Below, in pieces: positions 16,915 through 26,048 of a stretch of 64,000 nt of DNA. How positions within the stretch are numbered: the first letter of the stretch is position 1; each line of letters starts with the position of its first letter. This stretch comes from Bradyrhizobium lablabi (GTDB taxonomy: Bacteria > Pseudomonadota > Alphaproteobacteria > Rhizobiales > Xanthobacteraceae), in the NCBI RefSeq assembly GCF_018129385.1, contig NZ_JAFCLN010000005.1, forward strand, positions 310,001-374,000, given 5' to 3'. The position numbers were made by a program, and so were the translations under genes. The notes under the pieces were generated by a model, which saw only the letters and a program-made list of their open reading frames with translations, did not search any database and was not told the origin of the DNA.

Positions 16915-19410
16915 ATGCGCTTGCTGGTGCGGTTTTTGGGTTTCCTGTTCGCTGCCGGGACCGTGGTGTTCCTGGTGGGCGTGGCTGGCGTCGCTGGCGC
17001 GATCTGGCATTTCTCCAAGGACTTGCCTGACTATTCGCAACTCCAGGATTACGAGCCGCCGGTGATGACGCGCATCCATGCGTCGGACGGAGCGCTGCTT
17101 GGCGAATATTCCAAGGAACGGCGGCTCTACCTGCCGATCCAGGCGGTTCCCAAGCTCGTCATCAACGCGTTCCTCGCCGCCGAGGACAAGAATTTCTACG
17201 AGCATGGCGGCATCGACTTCTCCGGCATGGCGCGCGCGGGCGCGCTGTACTTGCAGAATCTCGGTTCGAACCGCCGGCCGCAGGGTGCGTCCACCATCAC
17301 CCAGCAGGTCGCGAAGAACTTCCTCCTGACGAACGAGGTCTCCTTCACCCGCAAGATCAAGGAAGCCTTGCTGGCGATGCGCATCGAGCGCGCCTATTCG
17401 AAGGACCGCATCCTCGAACTGTATCTGAACGAAATCTATCTCGGCCTTGGCGCCTACGGCATCGCGGCGGCCTCGCTGGTCTATTTCGACAAGTCGGTCA
17501 ACGAACTCACGGTCGCCGAAGCCTCCTATCTGGCGGCGCTGCCGAAGGCGCCGGCGGCGCTGCATCCGGTGCGCAACCGCGACCGCGCCGTCGAGCGGCG
17601 CAATTATGTGGTCGATCGGTTGCTGGAGAACGGCTGGATCAAGCAGGCCGACGCCGACAAGGCGCGCAAGGAAACGCTCAACGTCACCAGCCGCTCCAAC
17701 GCCGCGCACATCTTCGCCGGCGAATACTTTGCCGAAGAAGTTCGCCGCGACATCTTCGAGCGTTACGGCGAGAAGAAGCTGTACGAAGGCGGCCTGTCGG
17801 TCCGCACTACGCTCGATCCGAAGATGCAGGTGTGGGCGCGCAAGACCATGGTCGCCGGCCTCGTGAAGTTCGATGAGGCAACCGGCTATCGCGGCGCGCT
17901 GCACCAGATCGACATCTCCGGCGATTGGGGCCCGAAACTCGCCGACATCAAATCGCTGTCGGACATCGCGCCATGGCGGATGGCGGTGGTGCTGGAAACC
18001 AGCGACCAGTCGGCGCGGGTCGGTTTTCAGCCGGGCCGCGAGCTCGGCGGCGCGATCAGCAAGGTCCGGCAGACCGGCATTGTCACGCTTGAGGGCGTGA
18101 GATGGGCCAAGCCCGCCGCGGGGCCGACCCGCGGCAAGACGCCGACCTCGGTGGCGTCCGTGCTGAAGCCGGGCGACGTGATCTATGTCGATCCGCTGTT
18201 CGACAAGGAGGGCAAGGAGATCGAGGGCCAGTTCCGCCTGCGGCAGCTGCCGGAAGTTTCCGGCGCGATGGTGGCGATGGATCCCTGGACTGGACGCGTG
18301 CTCGCGATGGTCGGCGGCTTCTCGTTCGACCAGAGCCAGTTCAACCGTGCGACGCAGGCCTACCGGCAGCCGGGCTCTTCGTTCAAGCCGCTGGTCTATT
18401 CGGCGGCGATGGACAACGGCTACACGCCGTCCACCGTCGTGGTCGACGCGCCCATCGAAATCGACCAGGGGCAGGGCGCCGGCGTGTGGCGGCCGGAAAA
18501 CTATTCGACCGGCAAATATTACGGACCGCAGACGCTGCGCAATGCGCTACAAAAATCGCTCAACACGGTGACGGTGCGCCTCGCGCAGGACGTCGGCATG
18601 CCCCTGATCGGCGAGTACTCCAAGCGCTTCGGCGTCTATGATGAACTGCCGAACTATCTGTCCTATGCGCTGGGTGCCGGCGAAACCACGGTGATGCGCA
18701 TGGTCACGGCGTACTCGATGTTCGCCAATGGCGGCCGGCGCGTGAAGTCGACCTTGATCGACCGCATCCAGGATCGCTACGGCCACACCATCTTCAAGCA
18801 CGACCAGCGCGAATGCCGCGGCTGCGACGCGCCCGGCGGCTGGAAGAACCAGGCGGAGCCGCAGCTCGTCGACCGCCGCGAGCAGGTGCTGGACGCCATG
18901 ACCGCCTACCAGATCACCTCCATGATGGAAGGCGTCGTGCAGGCCGGTACCGCCACGGTTCTGAGGGAAGTGGGCAAGCCGATCGCCGGCAAGACCGGAA
19001 CCACCAACGACGAAAAGGACGCCTGGTTCATCGGCTTCTCGCCGGACCTCACGGTCGGCGTCTATGTCGGTTACGATAAGCCGCGCAACCTCGGCAAGGG
19101 CGCTACCGGCGGTCATCTCGCCGCGCCCATCGTCAAGGACTTCTTCAAGCTCGCGCTCGCCGACAAGCCGGCGATCCCGTTCAAGGTGCCGGCCGGCATC
19201 AAGCTGATCCGCGTCGACGCCAAGAGCGGCATGCGCATCGGACCGGGCGAGGGCGGCCGTGGCATCCTGGAAGCCTTCAAGCCGGGCACAGCGCCGCCGG
19301 ATAATTACAGCGTGATCGGCGTTGCCGATGCTGATGCCGCCTCGCGGCCGATGTATGCGCCGGCCGATGCCGGTAGCATCATGCGCCCGGGCACCGGCGG
19401 ATTGTGGTAG
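16915..19410 (+). CDS. mrcA: Penicillin-binding protein 1A, bifunctional glycosyltransferase/transpeptidase
   Basis: 831 aa. It has an N-terminal membrane anchor (about 6-32) and a GT51 domain with catalytic Glu E90 in LAAEDKNFYEHGGID, followed by GASTITQQVAKN and the LNEIYLGLGAYGIAAAS motif. An OB-like region typical of PBP1A comes next, then the transpeptidase with active serine S488 in GSSFK, SLN at 548-550 and KTGTTN at 693. It polymerises and crosslinks peptidoglycan at the periplasmic face. The ATG at 16915 starts the cytoplasmic arginine before the anchor; a TTG 18 bp upstream is in frame. An internal Cys-rich spot (RECRGCDAPGG, inside the transpeptidase) is a minor oddity. Confidence 0.95.
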   Translation: MRLLVRFLGFLFAAGTVVFLVGVAGVAGAIWHFSKDLPDYSQLQDYEPPVMTRIHASDGALLGEYSKERRLYLPIQAVPKLVINAFLAAEDKNFYEHGGIDFSGMARAGALYLQNLGSNRRPQGASTITQQVAKNFLLTNEVSFTRKIKEALLAMRIERAYSKDRILELYLNEIYLGLGAYGIAAASLVYFDKSVNELTVAEASYLAALPKAPAALHPVRNRDRAVERRNYVVDRLLENGWIKQADADKARKETLNVTSRSNAAHIFAGEYFAEEVRRDIFERYGEKKLYEGGLSVRTTLDPKMQVWARKTMVAGLVKFDEATGYRGALHQIDISGDWGPKLADIKSLSDIAPWRMAVVLETSDQSARVGFQPGRELGGAISKVRQTGIVTLEGVRWAKPAAGPTRGKTPTSVASVLKPGDVIYVDPLFDKEGKEIEGQFRLRQLPEVSGAMVAMDPWTGRVLAMVGGFSFDQSQFNRATQAYRQPGSSFKPLVYSAAMDNGYTPSTVVVDAPIEIDQGQGAGVWRPENYSTGKYYGPQTLRNALQKSLNTVTVRLAQDVGMPLIGEYSKRFGVYDELPNYLSYALGAGETTVMRMVTAYSMFANGGRRVKSTLIDRIQDRYGHTIFKHDQRECRGCDAPGGWKNQAEPQLVDRREQVLDAMTAYQITSMMEGVVQAGTATVLREVGKPIAGKTGTTNDEKDAWFIGFSPDLTVGVYVGYDKPRNLGKGATGGHLAAPIVKDFFKLALADKPAIPFKVPAGIKLIRVDAKSGMRIGPGEGGRGILEAFKPGTAPPDNYSVIGVADADAASRPMYAPADAGSIMRPGTGGLW

Positions 19411-19476
19411 CCGGTTGCATCAGCCGGCCAGCGCCGCTACATCCCGCAGCAACATTTCCTGAAAGCGGCAAAAACC

Positions 19477-20608
19477 ATGCGCGCCGAAGTCGAACGTCTT
19501 GTCGAAGAGATCAAGCAGTCAGTCGGGCTGCTGAGGAGGCATCTTTGACGTCGAGCAATCCACCGCTCGCCTTGCCGAGCTGAACAAGCTCGCCGAAGAC
19601 CCCAATCTCTGGAACGATCCCCAGAAGGCCCAACGCCTGATGCAGGAGCGCACCTCGCTGGAGGATGCGCTCGCCGGCATCGGCAAGGTCGAGCGCGAGC
19701 TCGAGGACAATGTCGGCATGATCGAACTCGGTGAGGCCGAGAACGATGAAGCCGTGGTCACTGAAGCCGAAAAGGCGCTCAAGGACCTCAAGAAAGAAGT
19801 TGCCCGGCGCGAACTGGAAGCGCTGCTCTCGGGCGAGGCCGACAAGTTCGATTCCTATCTCGAAGTGCATGCCGGCGCCGGCGGCACCGAAAGCCAGGAT
19901 TGGGCGCAGATGCTCCTGCGCATGTACACCCGGTGGGCGGAAAAGCACGGTTTCAAGATCGAATATCTTGAGGAATCGCAGGGCGAAGAAGCCGGCATCA
20001 AATCCGCCACCATCCAGATATCAGGCCACAACGCCTATGGCTGGCTGAAGACGGAGGCCGGCGTGCATCGCCTCGTGCGCATCTCGCCGTTCGATTCCAA
20101 TGCGCGGCGGCACACCTCGTTCTCGTCGGTGCAGATTTTTCCCGTCATCGACGACAGCATCAAGATCGAGATCAAGGAAAGCGACGTACGCACCGACACC
20201 ATGCGCTCGGGCGGCGCCGGCGGCCAGCACGTCAATAAGACCGAGTCCGCGGTTCGCCTGACGCATATCCCGACCGGGATTGCGGTGGTCTGCCAGGCCG
20301 GCCGTTCGCAGCACAAGAACCGCGCGCAGGCGTGGGACATGCTGCGCGCACGCCTCTACGAGATCGAGCTGAAGAAGCGCGAGGAAAAGGCCGCCGCCGA
20401 TCAGGCCGCCAAGACCGATATCGGCTGGGGCCACCAGATCCGCTCCTACGTGCTACAACCCTACCAGATGGTGAAGGACCTGCGCACCGGCGTGCAGACA
20501 TCCGACACGTCAGGCGTGCTCGACGGCGACCTCGACGAGTTCATGGCGGCGACGCTGGCGCAGCGCGCCTTCGGTACCGAGCCGGGCTCTGTCGAGGACG
20601 TGGACTAA
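19477..20608 (+). CDS. prfB: Peptide chain release factor 2 (with programmed +1 frameshift)
   Basis: RF2 recognises UGA and UAA and triggers peptide release. The zero frame runs from ATG 19477 through 23 codons to an in-frame TGA at 19546-19548. A +1 shift at CTT TGA C continues in the frame starting at GAC 19547, giving about 376 aa. AGGAGG sits directly before the slippery CTT, as in the classical autoregulatory site where low RF2 favours shifting. The protein has the stop-codon tripeptide SPF ([10 protein letters not shown]) and the GGQ peptidyl-hydrolysis loop ([16 protein letters not shown]). A naive gene call would start at 19640 and lose the first ~54 residues. The dehydrogenase gene follows by 3 bp. 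Confidence 0.97.
19534..19549 (+). promoter_or_regulatory. prfB: Programmed +1 ribosomal frameshift site of prfB
   Basis: AGGAGG, three bases, then CTTTGAC. The Shine-Dalgarno-like hexamer pairs with the 16S rRNA, and the CUU tRNA slips onto UUU when decoding of the in-frame UGA is slow. This negative feedback on RF2 is well established in many bacteria, and all its elements are visible here. Confidence 0.95.
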
Positions 20609-20611
20609 CCG

Positions 20612-21481
20612 ATGCCGCGCGTGGCCTTCATCGGTCTTGGACGGATGGGCCACGGCATGGCCGGCCGTTATCTCGACGCCGGCTTTGACGTCTCGGTGTG
20701 GAATCGCAGCAAGGCGAAGGCGGAAGACCTGATCGCGCGCGGCGCGCGATGGGCGACCTCGCCCGAAGATGCTGCTGTTGATGCCGACGCCGTCGTCACG
20801 ATGGTGGCCGACGACGATGCTTCGCGCGCAGTCTGGCTCGGCAAGGACGGCGCTGCTGCCAACATGAAGGCTGGGACACTTGCCATCGAGTGCTCGACCG
20901 TGTCGCATCGCCATGCCCTCGACATGGCGCTCGAGCTGAGAGCTCGCGGCCTGATCTATATCGACTGCCCCGTTACCGGCCTGCCGGAAGCTGCGGCCGC
21001 CGGAAAATTGACGCTGCTGGTCGGCGCGGATGCCGCCGACCTCGAAAGGGCGCGGCCTTATCTCGCGCCGCTCTGCAATAAGATCCGCCATTTCGGCGCG
21101 GTCGGCACCGGCACCGTATTCAAACTGATCAACAACCTGATGGGCGCGGTGCAGATTGCAAGCCTTGCCGAGGGCGTTGCGATCGCCGAACGCGCCGGCC
21201 TCGACATGAACCTGGTAGCGGAAGCACTCGCGACCGGCGCGGTGGCAAGCCCGCAAGTGATCCGTCATTCCAAACGCATGATCGCGCGCGATTTCTCCGG
21301 CGCTTCCTTCACGGCCGCGCTGCGCCACAAGGATGCCGCCTATGCGGTGGCACTCGCCGAAGCGCTGTTGCCGGGCGTGCCGGTCAGCCGCGCCGCGCTG
21401 GCCGCCTATGAGACGGCGAAGACGAGCGCCCCCGACGATGACGAAGGCAAGATGATCGAGATCGTCTCGCGGCCGAAATAG
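20612..21481 (+). CDS. NAD(P)-dependent beta-hydroxyacid dehydrogenase (3-hydroxyisobutyrate dehydrogenase family)
   Basis: 289 aa. The N-terminal Rossmann domain opens with RVAFIGLGRMGHGMAGRYLDAGFDVSVWNRS (GxGxxG, with an Arg-Ser after the beta-2 strand that suggests NADP). The substrate loop DCPVTGLPEAAAAGKLTLLVG replaces the usual DAPVSGG. The catalytic lysine is in GTVFKLINNLMG, where family members have KxxNN. Substrates in this family include 3-hydroxyisobutyrate, tartronate semialdehyde and succinic semialdehyde, and sequence alone does not choose. It begins 3 bp after prfB and is probably co-transcribed, without an obvious functional link. Confidence 0.88.
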   Translation: MPRVAFIGLGRMGHGMAGRYLDAGFDVSVWNRSKAKAEDLIARGARWATSPEDAAVDADAVVTMVADDDASRAVWLGKDGAAANMKAGTLAIECSTVSHRHALDMALELRARGLIYIDCPVTGLPEAAAAGKLTLLVGADAADLERARPYLAPLCNKIRHFGAVGTGTVFKLINNLMGAVQIASLAEGVAIAERAGLDMNLVAEALATGAVASPQVIRHSKRMIARDFSGASFTAALRHKDAAYAVALAEALLPGVPVSRAALAAYETAKTSAPDDDEGKMIEIVSRPK

Positions 21482-21499
21482 CGTTTGCGGAAATCGGGT

Positions 21500-21518
21500 G
21501 GACGCCGTCGCGGCGTCC
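21500..21518. other. Small hairpin downstream of the dehydrogenase gene
   Basis: Eight-bp perfect arms (21500-21507 GGACGCCG, 21511-21518) with a TCG loop lie 18 bp past the stop. There is no T-tract, so it may be only a 3'-end stabilising stem rather than a terminator. Confidence 0.4.
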
Positions 21519-21557
21519 GGCCTAGCTCATCGCACGATTTCATCAGGTTCTTGCCAA

Positions 21558-22463
21558 ATGACTGCCAGTGACGGCCGGATCGATGCGCGCGACTGGTCGC
21601 TGCTCGCCGCGTTGTCGGTGCTGTGGGGTGGCTCGTTCTTTTTCAACGGCGTGGTGCTGCGCGAGCTGCCGCCGTTTACTCTTGTGCTGCTGCGCGTACT
21701 GCTGGCAGCTATCATCCTGCTGCCGGTGCTTTGCGCGCAGCGGCTTCCCTTCCCGAAGGGATGGACAGGCTGGCAGCCGTTCTTCCTCGTCGCCCTGTTC
21801 AACAACGTGCTGCCGTTCTCGCTGATCGTCACCGGGCAAACTTATATTCCCAGCGGGCTCGCCTCGATCCTCAACGCCACCACGCCGCTGTTCACCGTCC
21901 TGGTGATGGCGGCAGCGGGCGAGGAGAAGCTCATCGTCAGGCGTGTCGTCGGCGTGATCGTCGGCCTCATCGGGGTCGTGATCCTTCGCGGCGGCGAACT
22001 CGGCTTTGCCAGCGGGCAGGGGCGCGGCATCCTGCTCTGTCTTGCGGCGGCCCTCAGCTACGGCATATCGGCGCTGATCGCGCGTCGCAGCCTTTCGGAT
22101 TCGCCGCCGCTGGCAACAGCGACGTTCCAACTGATGGCTTCGAGCGTGATGATGGCCATCGTCGCCGGCACCTTCGAACGACCGTGGCAATTGCCGGTCC
22201 CGAGCGCGGTGACGGGGCTCGCGGTGCTGGGCCTAGCAGCGCTGTCGACGGCGCTGGCCTACATCGTGTTCTTCCAGATCCTGCGGCGCTCTGGCGCCAC
22301 CAATGTCATGCTGGTGACGCTGCTCGTGCCCGTCAGCGCGATCCTGCTTGGGTGGCTCGTGCTCGGCGAGCAGATTTCGATGCGCGAGATCGCCGGCGCG
22401 ATGGTGATCGGCAGCGCGTTGCTGGTCATCGACGGCCGCGTGCTGAAGCTGCTCGAACGCTAG
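21558..22463 (+). CDS. DMT-superfamily transporter, EamA family
   Basis: 301 aa with ten predicted hydrophobic helices in two EamA repeats. The first begins WSLLAALSVLWGGSFFFNGV; the second follows GILLCLAAALSYGISALIARR. Family members export amino acids, nucleosides or other small metabolites across the inner membrane; substrate unknown. I chose the ATG at 21558 because the first helix begins 13 residues later, while the upstream in-frame GTG adds residues with no features. The gene sits alone between the dehydrogenase and the divergently controlled cupin pair. Confidence 0.88.
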   Translation: MTASDGRIDARDWSLLAALSVLWGGSFFFNGVVLRELPPFTLVLLRVLLAAIILLPVLCAQRLPFPKGWTGWQPFFLVALFNNVLPFSLIVTGQTYIPSGLASILNATTPLFTVLVMAAAGEEKLIVRRVVGVIVGLIGVVILRGGELGFASGQGRGILLCLAAALSYGISALIARRSLSDSPPLATATFQLMASSVMMAIVAGTFERPWQLPVPSAVTGLAVLGLAALSTALAYIVFFQILRRSGATNVMLVTLLVPVSAILLGWLVLGEQISMREIAGAMVIGSALLVIDGRVLKLLER

Positions 22464-22481
22464 TCGCCGACGCTCCTCTGC

Positions 22482-22509
22482 TTGACATTTGCCTATATAG
22501 CAATACGAT
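22482..22509 (+). promoter_or_regulatory. Probable sigma-70 promoter of the XRE-cupin operon
   Basis: TTGACA (22482-22487), a 16-bp spacer, then TACGAT (22504-22509). It lies 30 bp upstream of the GTG start, and its spacer contains the first of two palindromic operator-like sites. Confidence 0.65.
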
Positions 22510-22524
22510 TTGCCTTATAAGCAA
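22489..22524 (+). promoter_or_regulatory. Tandem 15-bp palindromic operator-like sites TTGCCTnATAnAGCAA
   Basis: Site 1 is TTGCCTATATAGCAA (22489-22503) and site 2 is TTGCCTTATAAGCAA (22510-22524). Both have TTGC/GCAA arms around a 7-bp AT-rich core, and their centres are 21 bp apart, two helical turns. They cover the promoter spacer and the probable transcription start, where a bound repressor would block RNA polymerase. The gene just downstream encodes an HTH protein, so autoregulation is the simplest reading. Confidence 0.7.
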
Positions 22525-22538
22525 AGGAAGGAGCAAGC

Positions 22539-23219
22539 GTGGTTTCGGCGGAAGCTGGCCGGCGTGCGCGCGAGGCGGCGCGCCTTGCCGGGATCGGAGC
22601 TGTCATCCGCAGGACGCGTTCGGCACGCGGTTTGACGCTCGATGATCTCGCGGGAATGGTCGGGTTATCGGTGACGTTTCTCTCCCGGATCGAGCGCGGG
22701 CTGATCGCCTGTTCGATCGGCAACCTGCTGGAAATTGCTGGCGTGCTTCAACTGCCGGCGGCCGAATTGTTCGCCGGCATCGAAGAGGAAGACCGCACGC
22801 GCGCCTGGCGCGTGGTGCATGCGGTCGACGCCGTTCCATCGAGGGGCGCGGACGCAAACTACGCCTGGTGCAAGCTTGCTTCGGGCATTGGCGAGCAGCG
22901 GCTGGAGACGTTCCTGCTCGACCTATCGGCAAAGCCGCGCAAACCCGTGCTGGTCGCTCATCCCGGCGAGGAGATGTGCTTCGTCCTCGAAGGCAGCGTC
23001 GAGTTTCAGGTCGGCGACGACACCATCGCGCTGGAGCAGGGGGATTCGATTCACTTGCGGTCGGACGTGCCGCACATGGCGTGGGCGCGTGGGGCGAGCG
23101 CCCGGCTCCTGATGGTGACATCAATCGAAAATCAATCAGCCATCGCGGTCGAGTGGTGGAGCAGTGTTGCGGGCAGGAAAGGCGTACCAGAGAAAACGGC
23201 GGAAGGGAGAGCAAAATGA
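22539..23219 (+). CDS. XRE-family transcriptional regulator with C-terminal cupin sensor domain
   Basis: 226 aa starting at GTG 22539 behind a strong AAGGAAGGAG. Residues about 18-75 form a lambda-repressor-type HTH (IRRTRSARGLTLDDLAGMVG, TFLSRIERG, with a cysteine in IACSIG). Residues about 137-205 form a cupin barrel (HPGEEMCFVLEGSVEFQVGD, GDSIHLRSDVPHMAWARG). XRE-cupin regulators sense small molecules through the cupin and usually control an adjacent catabolic or transport gene. Here the only co-transcribed partner is a second cupin protein, joined by an ATGA overlap. Two palindromes in its promoter suggest it represses itself. Ligand unknown. Confidence 0.9.
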   Translation: MVSAEAGRRAREAARLAGIGAVIRRTRSARGLTLDDLAGMVGLSVTFLSRIERGLIACSIGNLLEIAGVLQLPAAELFAGIEEEDRTRAWRVVHAVDAVPSRGADANYAWCKLASGIGEQRLETFLLDLSAKPRKPVLVAHPGEEMCFVLEGSVEFQVGDDTIALEQGDSIHLRSDVPHMAWARGASARLLMVTSIENQSAIAVEWWSSVAGRKGVPEKTAEGRAK

Positions 23220-23713
23220 ACGCTGTCACCAGCAAGACCATTCCCGACACGGCGGACGCGAATGCGGGCTTAACGACCTCGCGCGAAGCATCGAGAAAGG
23301 ACCACAAGCCCTACGAGACGCGTCATTTCGACGAGGTCGATTGGGAGACGATTCGCTGGCCGGGCGAAACGGGCAAGATGCTTTTCCATCCGCGGCCGGA
23401 GCGTCCGACCGAGCCGAACGCGGGCATTCTGCGGCTCGAGCCCGGCGCCTACCACCCCGAGCACTATCACGGCTTCGCGCAGGTCTGGCACATCCTCAAA
23501 GGCGAATTTTCAATCGACGGAACGTTGCACGGTCCTGGAACGGTGCTATTCCATCCCGACCCGCACTTTGAGGGAGAATTCCGCACCGAGACGGGCGGTG
23601 AAATCTTCATCGTCCAGTACCCCGGCCCGACGACCGGTGAGCGCCCGATTTATAGCGGCCGCTTCAACATGGCGGAACGCAAGGCCGTTACGAGCGAACG
23701 CGTCGATCTCTGA
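23216..23713 (+). CDS. Cupin-domain protein coupled to the XRE-cupin regulator
   Basis: 165 aa. It begins at ATG 23216, which shares ATGA with the stop of the regulator, so translation is coupled. The core is a single cupin: HPEHYHGFAQVWHILKGEF carries a metal-binding His set, and PGTVLFHPDPHFEGEF with GGEIFIVQYPGP gives the second motif. No signal peptide. It could be a small metal-dependent dioxygenase, isomerase or binding protein acting on the regulator's ligand. I do not recognise a specific family and assign no reaction. A leftward carbamoyltransferase ends 6 bp after it. Confidence 0.8.
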   Translation: MNAVTSKTIPDTADANAGLTTSREASRKDHKPYETRHFDEVDWETIRWPGETGKMLFHPRPERPTEPNAGILRLEPGAYHPEHYHGFAQVWHILKGEFSIDGTLHGPGTVLFHPDPHFEGEFRTETGGEIFIVQYPGPTTGERPIYSGRFNMAERKAVTSERVDL

Positions 23714-23719
23714 GGCGAA

Positions 23720-25801
23720 CTATCGCTTTGGCCGGCTGGAAGCCCATGCCGTCTTCCAGTCGGCAAGCCAGTTTCTGAATCGCCCGCTGTCGCGCTCGCC
23801 GCCGTGCCAGGCGGCGTGCACCGCGCCGTTATCAGCCACCATCAGCACGGCATCGAGGCCCTTTGAGCGGCGCAGCGTGTCGATGGCCTGCTGCGGCGTC
23901 TGCGCGATGGGGCCTGCGACATTGAAAGAGGTGTTGACCGACATCTCGACGCCGACGCGGCGGCCCATCGCTTTGAGATAGGCGAAGATGAGCGGATCAT
24001 CCTCGGCGCGGACGATCTGGATACGGCCGGTGCCGTCGGCATGGATGACCGCCGGAATCTTTTCGCGGGCGCCCGGCTTCGATTGCGCAGTCAGCACCAT
24101 GTAATTGTAGGCGTTGTAATCGGCGTCGGACCCGCCCGGCAGCAGATCGAAATATTTTTGCGCCGCCTCCAGCGTTGCCATCGGCGCCAGCGGGCGAATG
24201 GCTTCGCGATATTTGACGCGCTCGTTCAACCGCTCGCGAGCCTCGGGGTCGCAAGGGTTGGCGAGGATCGAGCGATGGCCGAGCGCACGCGGGCCGGTTT
24301 CGGCGGCGCCCTGATAGATCGCGATCACGCCGTTTTGCGACACCATGTGCGCCATCAGGTCGGCAATCGCATCGCGGCCTGCCGCTGTCGATATCTCGCC
24401 GATGCGCTCTGAGGCGACATCGTCCGCCTTCAGCGCGGCTGCGATGTCCTCCGGCGTCGGCGGCACGCCGCAATAGAACGCGTGCGTCATCGGCGCGCCG
24501 CGCGGTGCGCCGGCCAGATGCGCGAACTGCCAGGCGGCGCCGATGGTGACGCCGGGATCGCCGGGCACCGGCGGCACCCACAGATGCAGGCGTTTTTTCC
24601 GCTGCTGGTTCTTCTCGAACCATGCCTCGTCGAAATGTTCGAGCAGCCGCATATTGCCGATCGCGTTCAGCGCGACGCCGCCGGTCAGCACGAGGCGGCT
24701 CGCGCCGGAAGTGCGCAGCAGATGATCCACGATATGGATCACGGCATCCTCGAACACCAGTTGCGTGGCGGCCGCCTTGTCGAGCCGGTCTTTGGTATCG
24801 GGCCGGTGATGGATGTCCTCGACGCGCAGCATCGCGTCGGGATTCCAGAGCTGCTCGGGTTTCAGCGGTTCGCCCAAAATGTCGATGAGCGATGGCTTGT
24901 AGGGGATGTAGGAGGGATCGCTGTGCCAGTTGGCCATTTCGCGGTTGAGCTTGATCTCGCCATTGTCGCCGAGATGCAGCACATGTTTCAGCCGCGAATA
25001 ATAGGGATTGCTGGCGCGGTTCATGTCGCCCCACGCGGCGGCGCCCATGTAACGGCCTTCGCTGGACAGCCAGGTCCAGCCGCCCTGCGTCGAAGAGACG
25101 ACGCTGTAATACATGCCGAGTGAATCGAACATGCTGTCGTTGGTGTAGAGCTGGCGCATGGTGCCGTTCTCGACCGTATAGAGCGAGATCGAGGAGAGAT
25201 CGCCGGTGCCGTCGAGCACCGCGACCGCGACCGGCTCGCCGTCGTCGGCGAAAGGCGAGGCTGCATACGAAAACCAGGCGTGGTTGCCATGGTGCGGCAT
25301 GCAGATCAGTTGCACCGGCTGTGTCAGTCCAAGCTGGCGCGCCAAAAATTTTGGCGAGCGGGTCATCTGGTCGAGCCGGCGGCCGTCGAACGCCGATGCT
25401 TGCGAGACGCGGAGCAGTCGCAGGCTCGACGGAAACTCCTCCAGCAGCGTGCGAAACATCGTGCCGGCCAGCGTCGGATAATCCCAGCTCGTCAGCCAGG
25501 CATCGATATCGTCGATGTCGCGCCCCATGCCGCGCAGCACCGCGACCATGCCGTCGATCGACACTCTCGGATATTCGGTGGTGTGCTTGACGCCGGAAAA
25601 ACGCTCCTCCTCGTTGTTGACGATCAGGCGCGGTCCCGTCGCCTGCGTCACCTCGACCAGCGCCACGCCGGCATTGTGCGTGCCGGGCAACCCGAGGCCG
25701 GCGAGATACACGGTCTCGCCACGTCCGAGCTTTTCGCGCACGCGCGCGAGCCGCTCATTGGCAAACTGCGAGCCGAGCTGATGGAAGCCGGCATTGCTCA
25801 T
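23720..25801 (-). CDS. Carbamoyltransferase, NodU/CmcH/TobZ family
   Basis: About 693 aa from the ATG at 25801. The family transfers a carbamoyl group from carbamoyl phosphate, through a carbamoyl-adenylate, to hydroxyls of Nod factors, antibiotics or sugars. The N-terminal Kae1-like domain opens with YLAGLGLPGTHNAGVALVE and contains NNEEERFSGVKH, MPHHGNHAWFSYAASPFA (the metal-binding His cluster) and VAVLDGTGD. The C-terminal YrdC-like domain has GPRALGHRSILANP and NTSFNVAGPIAQTP. The N-terminus is uncertain: the frame stays open to 26179, across the start of the divergent binding-protein gene, and a non-ATG start near 25880 cannot be excluded. It has no nod or antibiotic genes nearby, so the acceptor is unknown. 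Confidence 0.9.
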   Translation of the reverse strand: MSNAGFHQLGSQFANERLARVREKLGRGETVYLAGLGLPGTHNAGVALVEVTQATGPRLIVNNEEERFSGVKHTTEYPRVSIDGMVAVLRGMGRDIDDIDAWLTSWDYPTLAGTMFRTLLEEFPSSLRLLRVSQASAFDGRRLDQMTRSPKFLARQLGLTQPVQLICMPHHGNHAWFSYAASPFADDGEPVAVAVLDGTGDLSSISLYTVENGTMRQLYTNDSMFDSLGMYYSVVSSTQGGWTWLSSEGRYMGAAAWGDMNRASNPYYSRLKHVLHLGDNGEIKLNREMANWHSDPSYIPYKPSLIDILGEPLKPEQLWNPDAMLRVEDIHHRPDTKDRLDKAAATQLVFEDAVIHIVDHLLRTSGASRLVLTGGVALNAIGNMRLLEHFDEAWFEKNQQRKKRLHLWVPPVPGDPGVTIGAAWQFAHLAGAPRGAPMTHAFYCGVPPTPEDIAAALKADDVASERIGEISTAAGRDAIADLMAHMVSQNGVIAIYQGAAETGPRALGHRSILANPCDPEARERLNERVKYREAIRPLAPMATLEAAQKYFDLLPGGSDADYNAYNYMVLTAQSKPGAREKIPAVIHADGTGRIQIVRAEDDPLIFAYLKAMGRRVGVEMSVNTSFNVAGPIAQTPQQAIDTLRRSKGLDAVLMVADNGAVHAAWHGGERDSGRFRNWLADWKTAWASSRPKR

Positions 25802-26048
25802 CGTCAGCCGCCCCAGCCATCGCGCAAAGCGAAAGCCGGCCGCCGCCAGATGCGGGTTCCGCGGACCAATGCGTGTCTTCAATTTCAGACCGTCGAATTC
25901 CAGATCACAGGGCCCTCTCGTCGCATAATTGGCGGCGCGCAACAATGCCGTTTCGTCTGATGGAATTAGATGATCTTGCAACGGTTGCCTTGCAAGGTTT
26001 CCTGGGGCTTGCGACACTTGCCGAAAATAAGAGCACAGGGAGAGAACG

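Noticed and set aside
19546..19548. Stop codon suggesting that prfB is a pseudogene
   Set aside because: It is the conserved recoding stop of RF2, with the AGGAGG element and CTTTGAC slippery sequence in place.
23720..25801. Nodulation gene nodU as evidence for a symbiosis island
   Set aside because: The protein is in the NodU/CmcH superfamily, but no nod box, nod, nif or transposase genes are nearby and composition matches the flanks.
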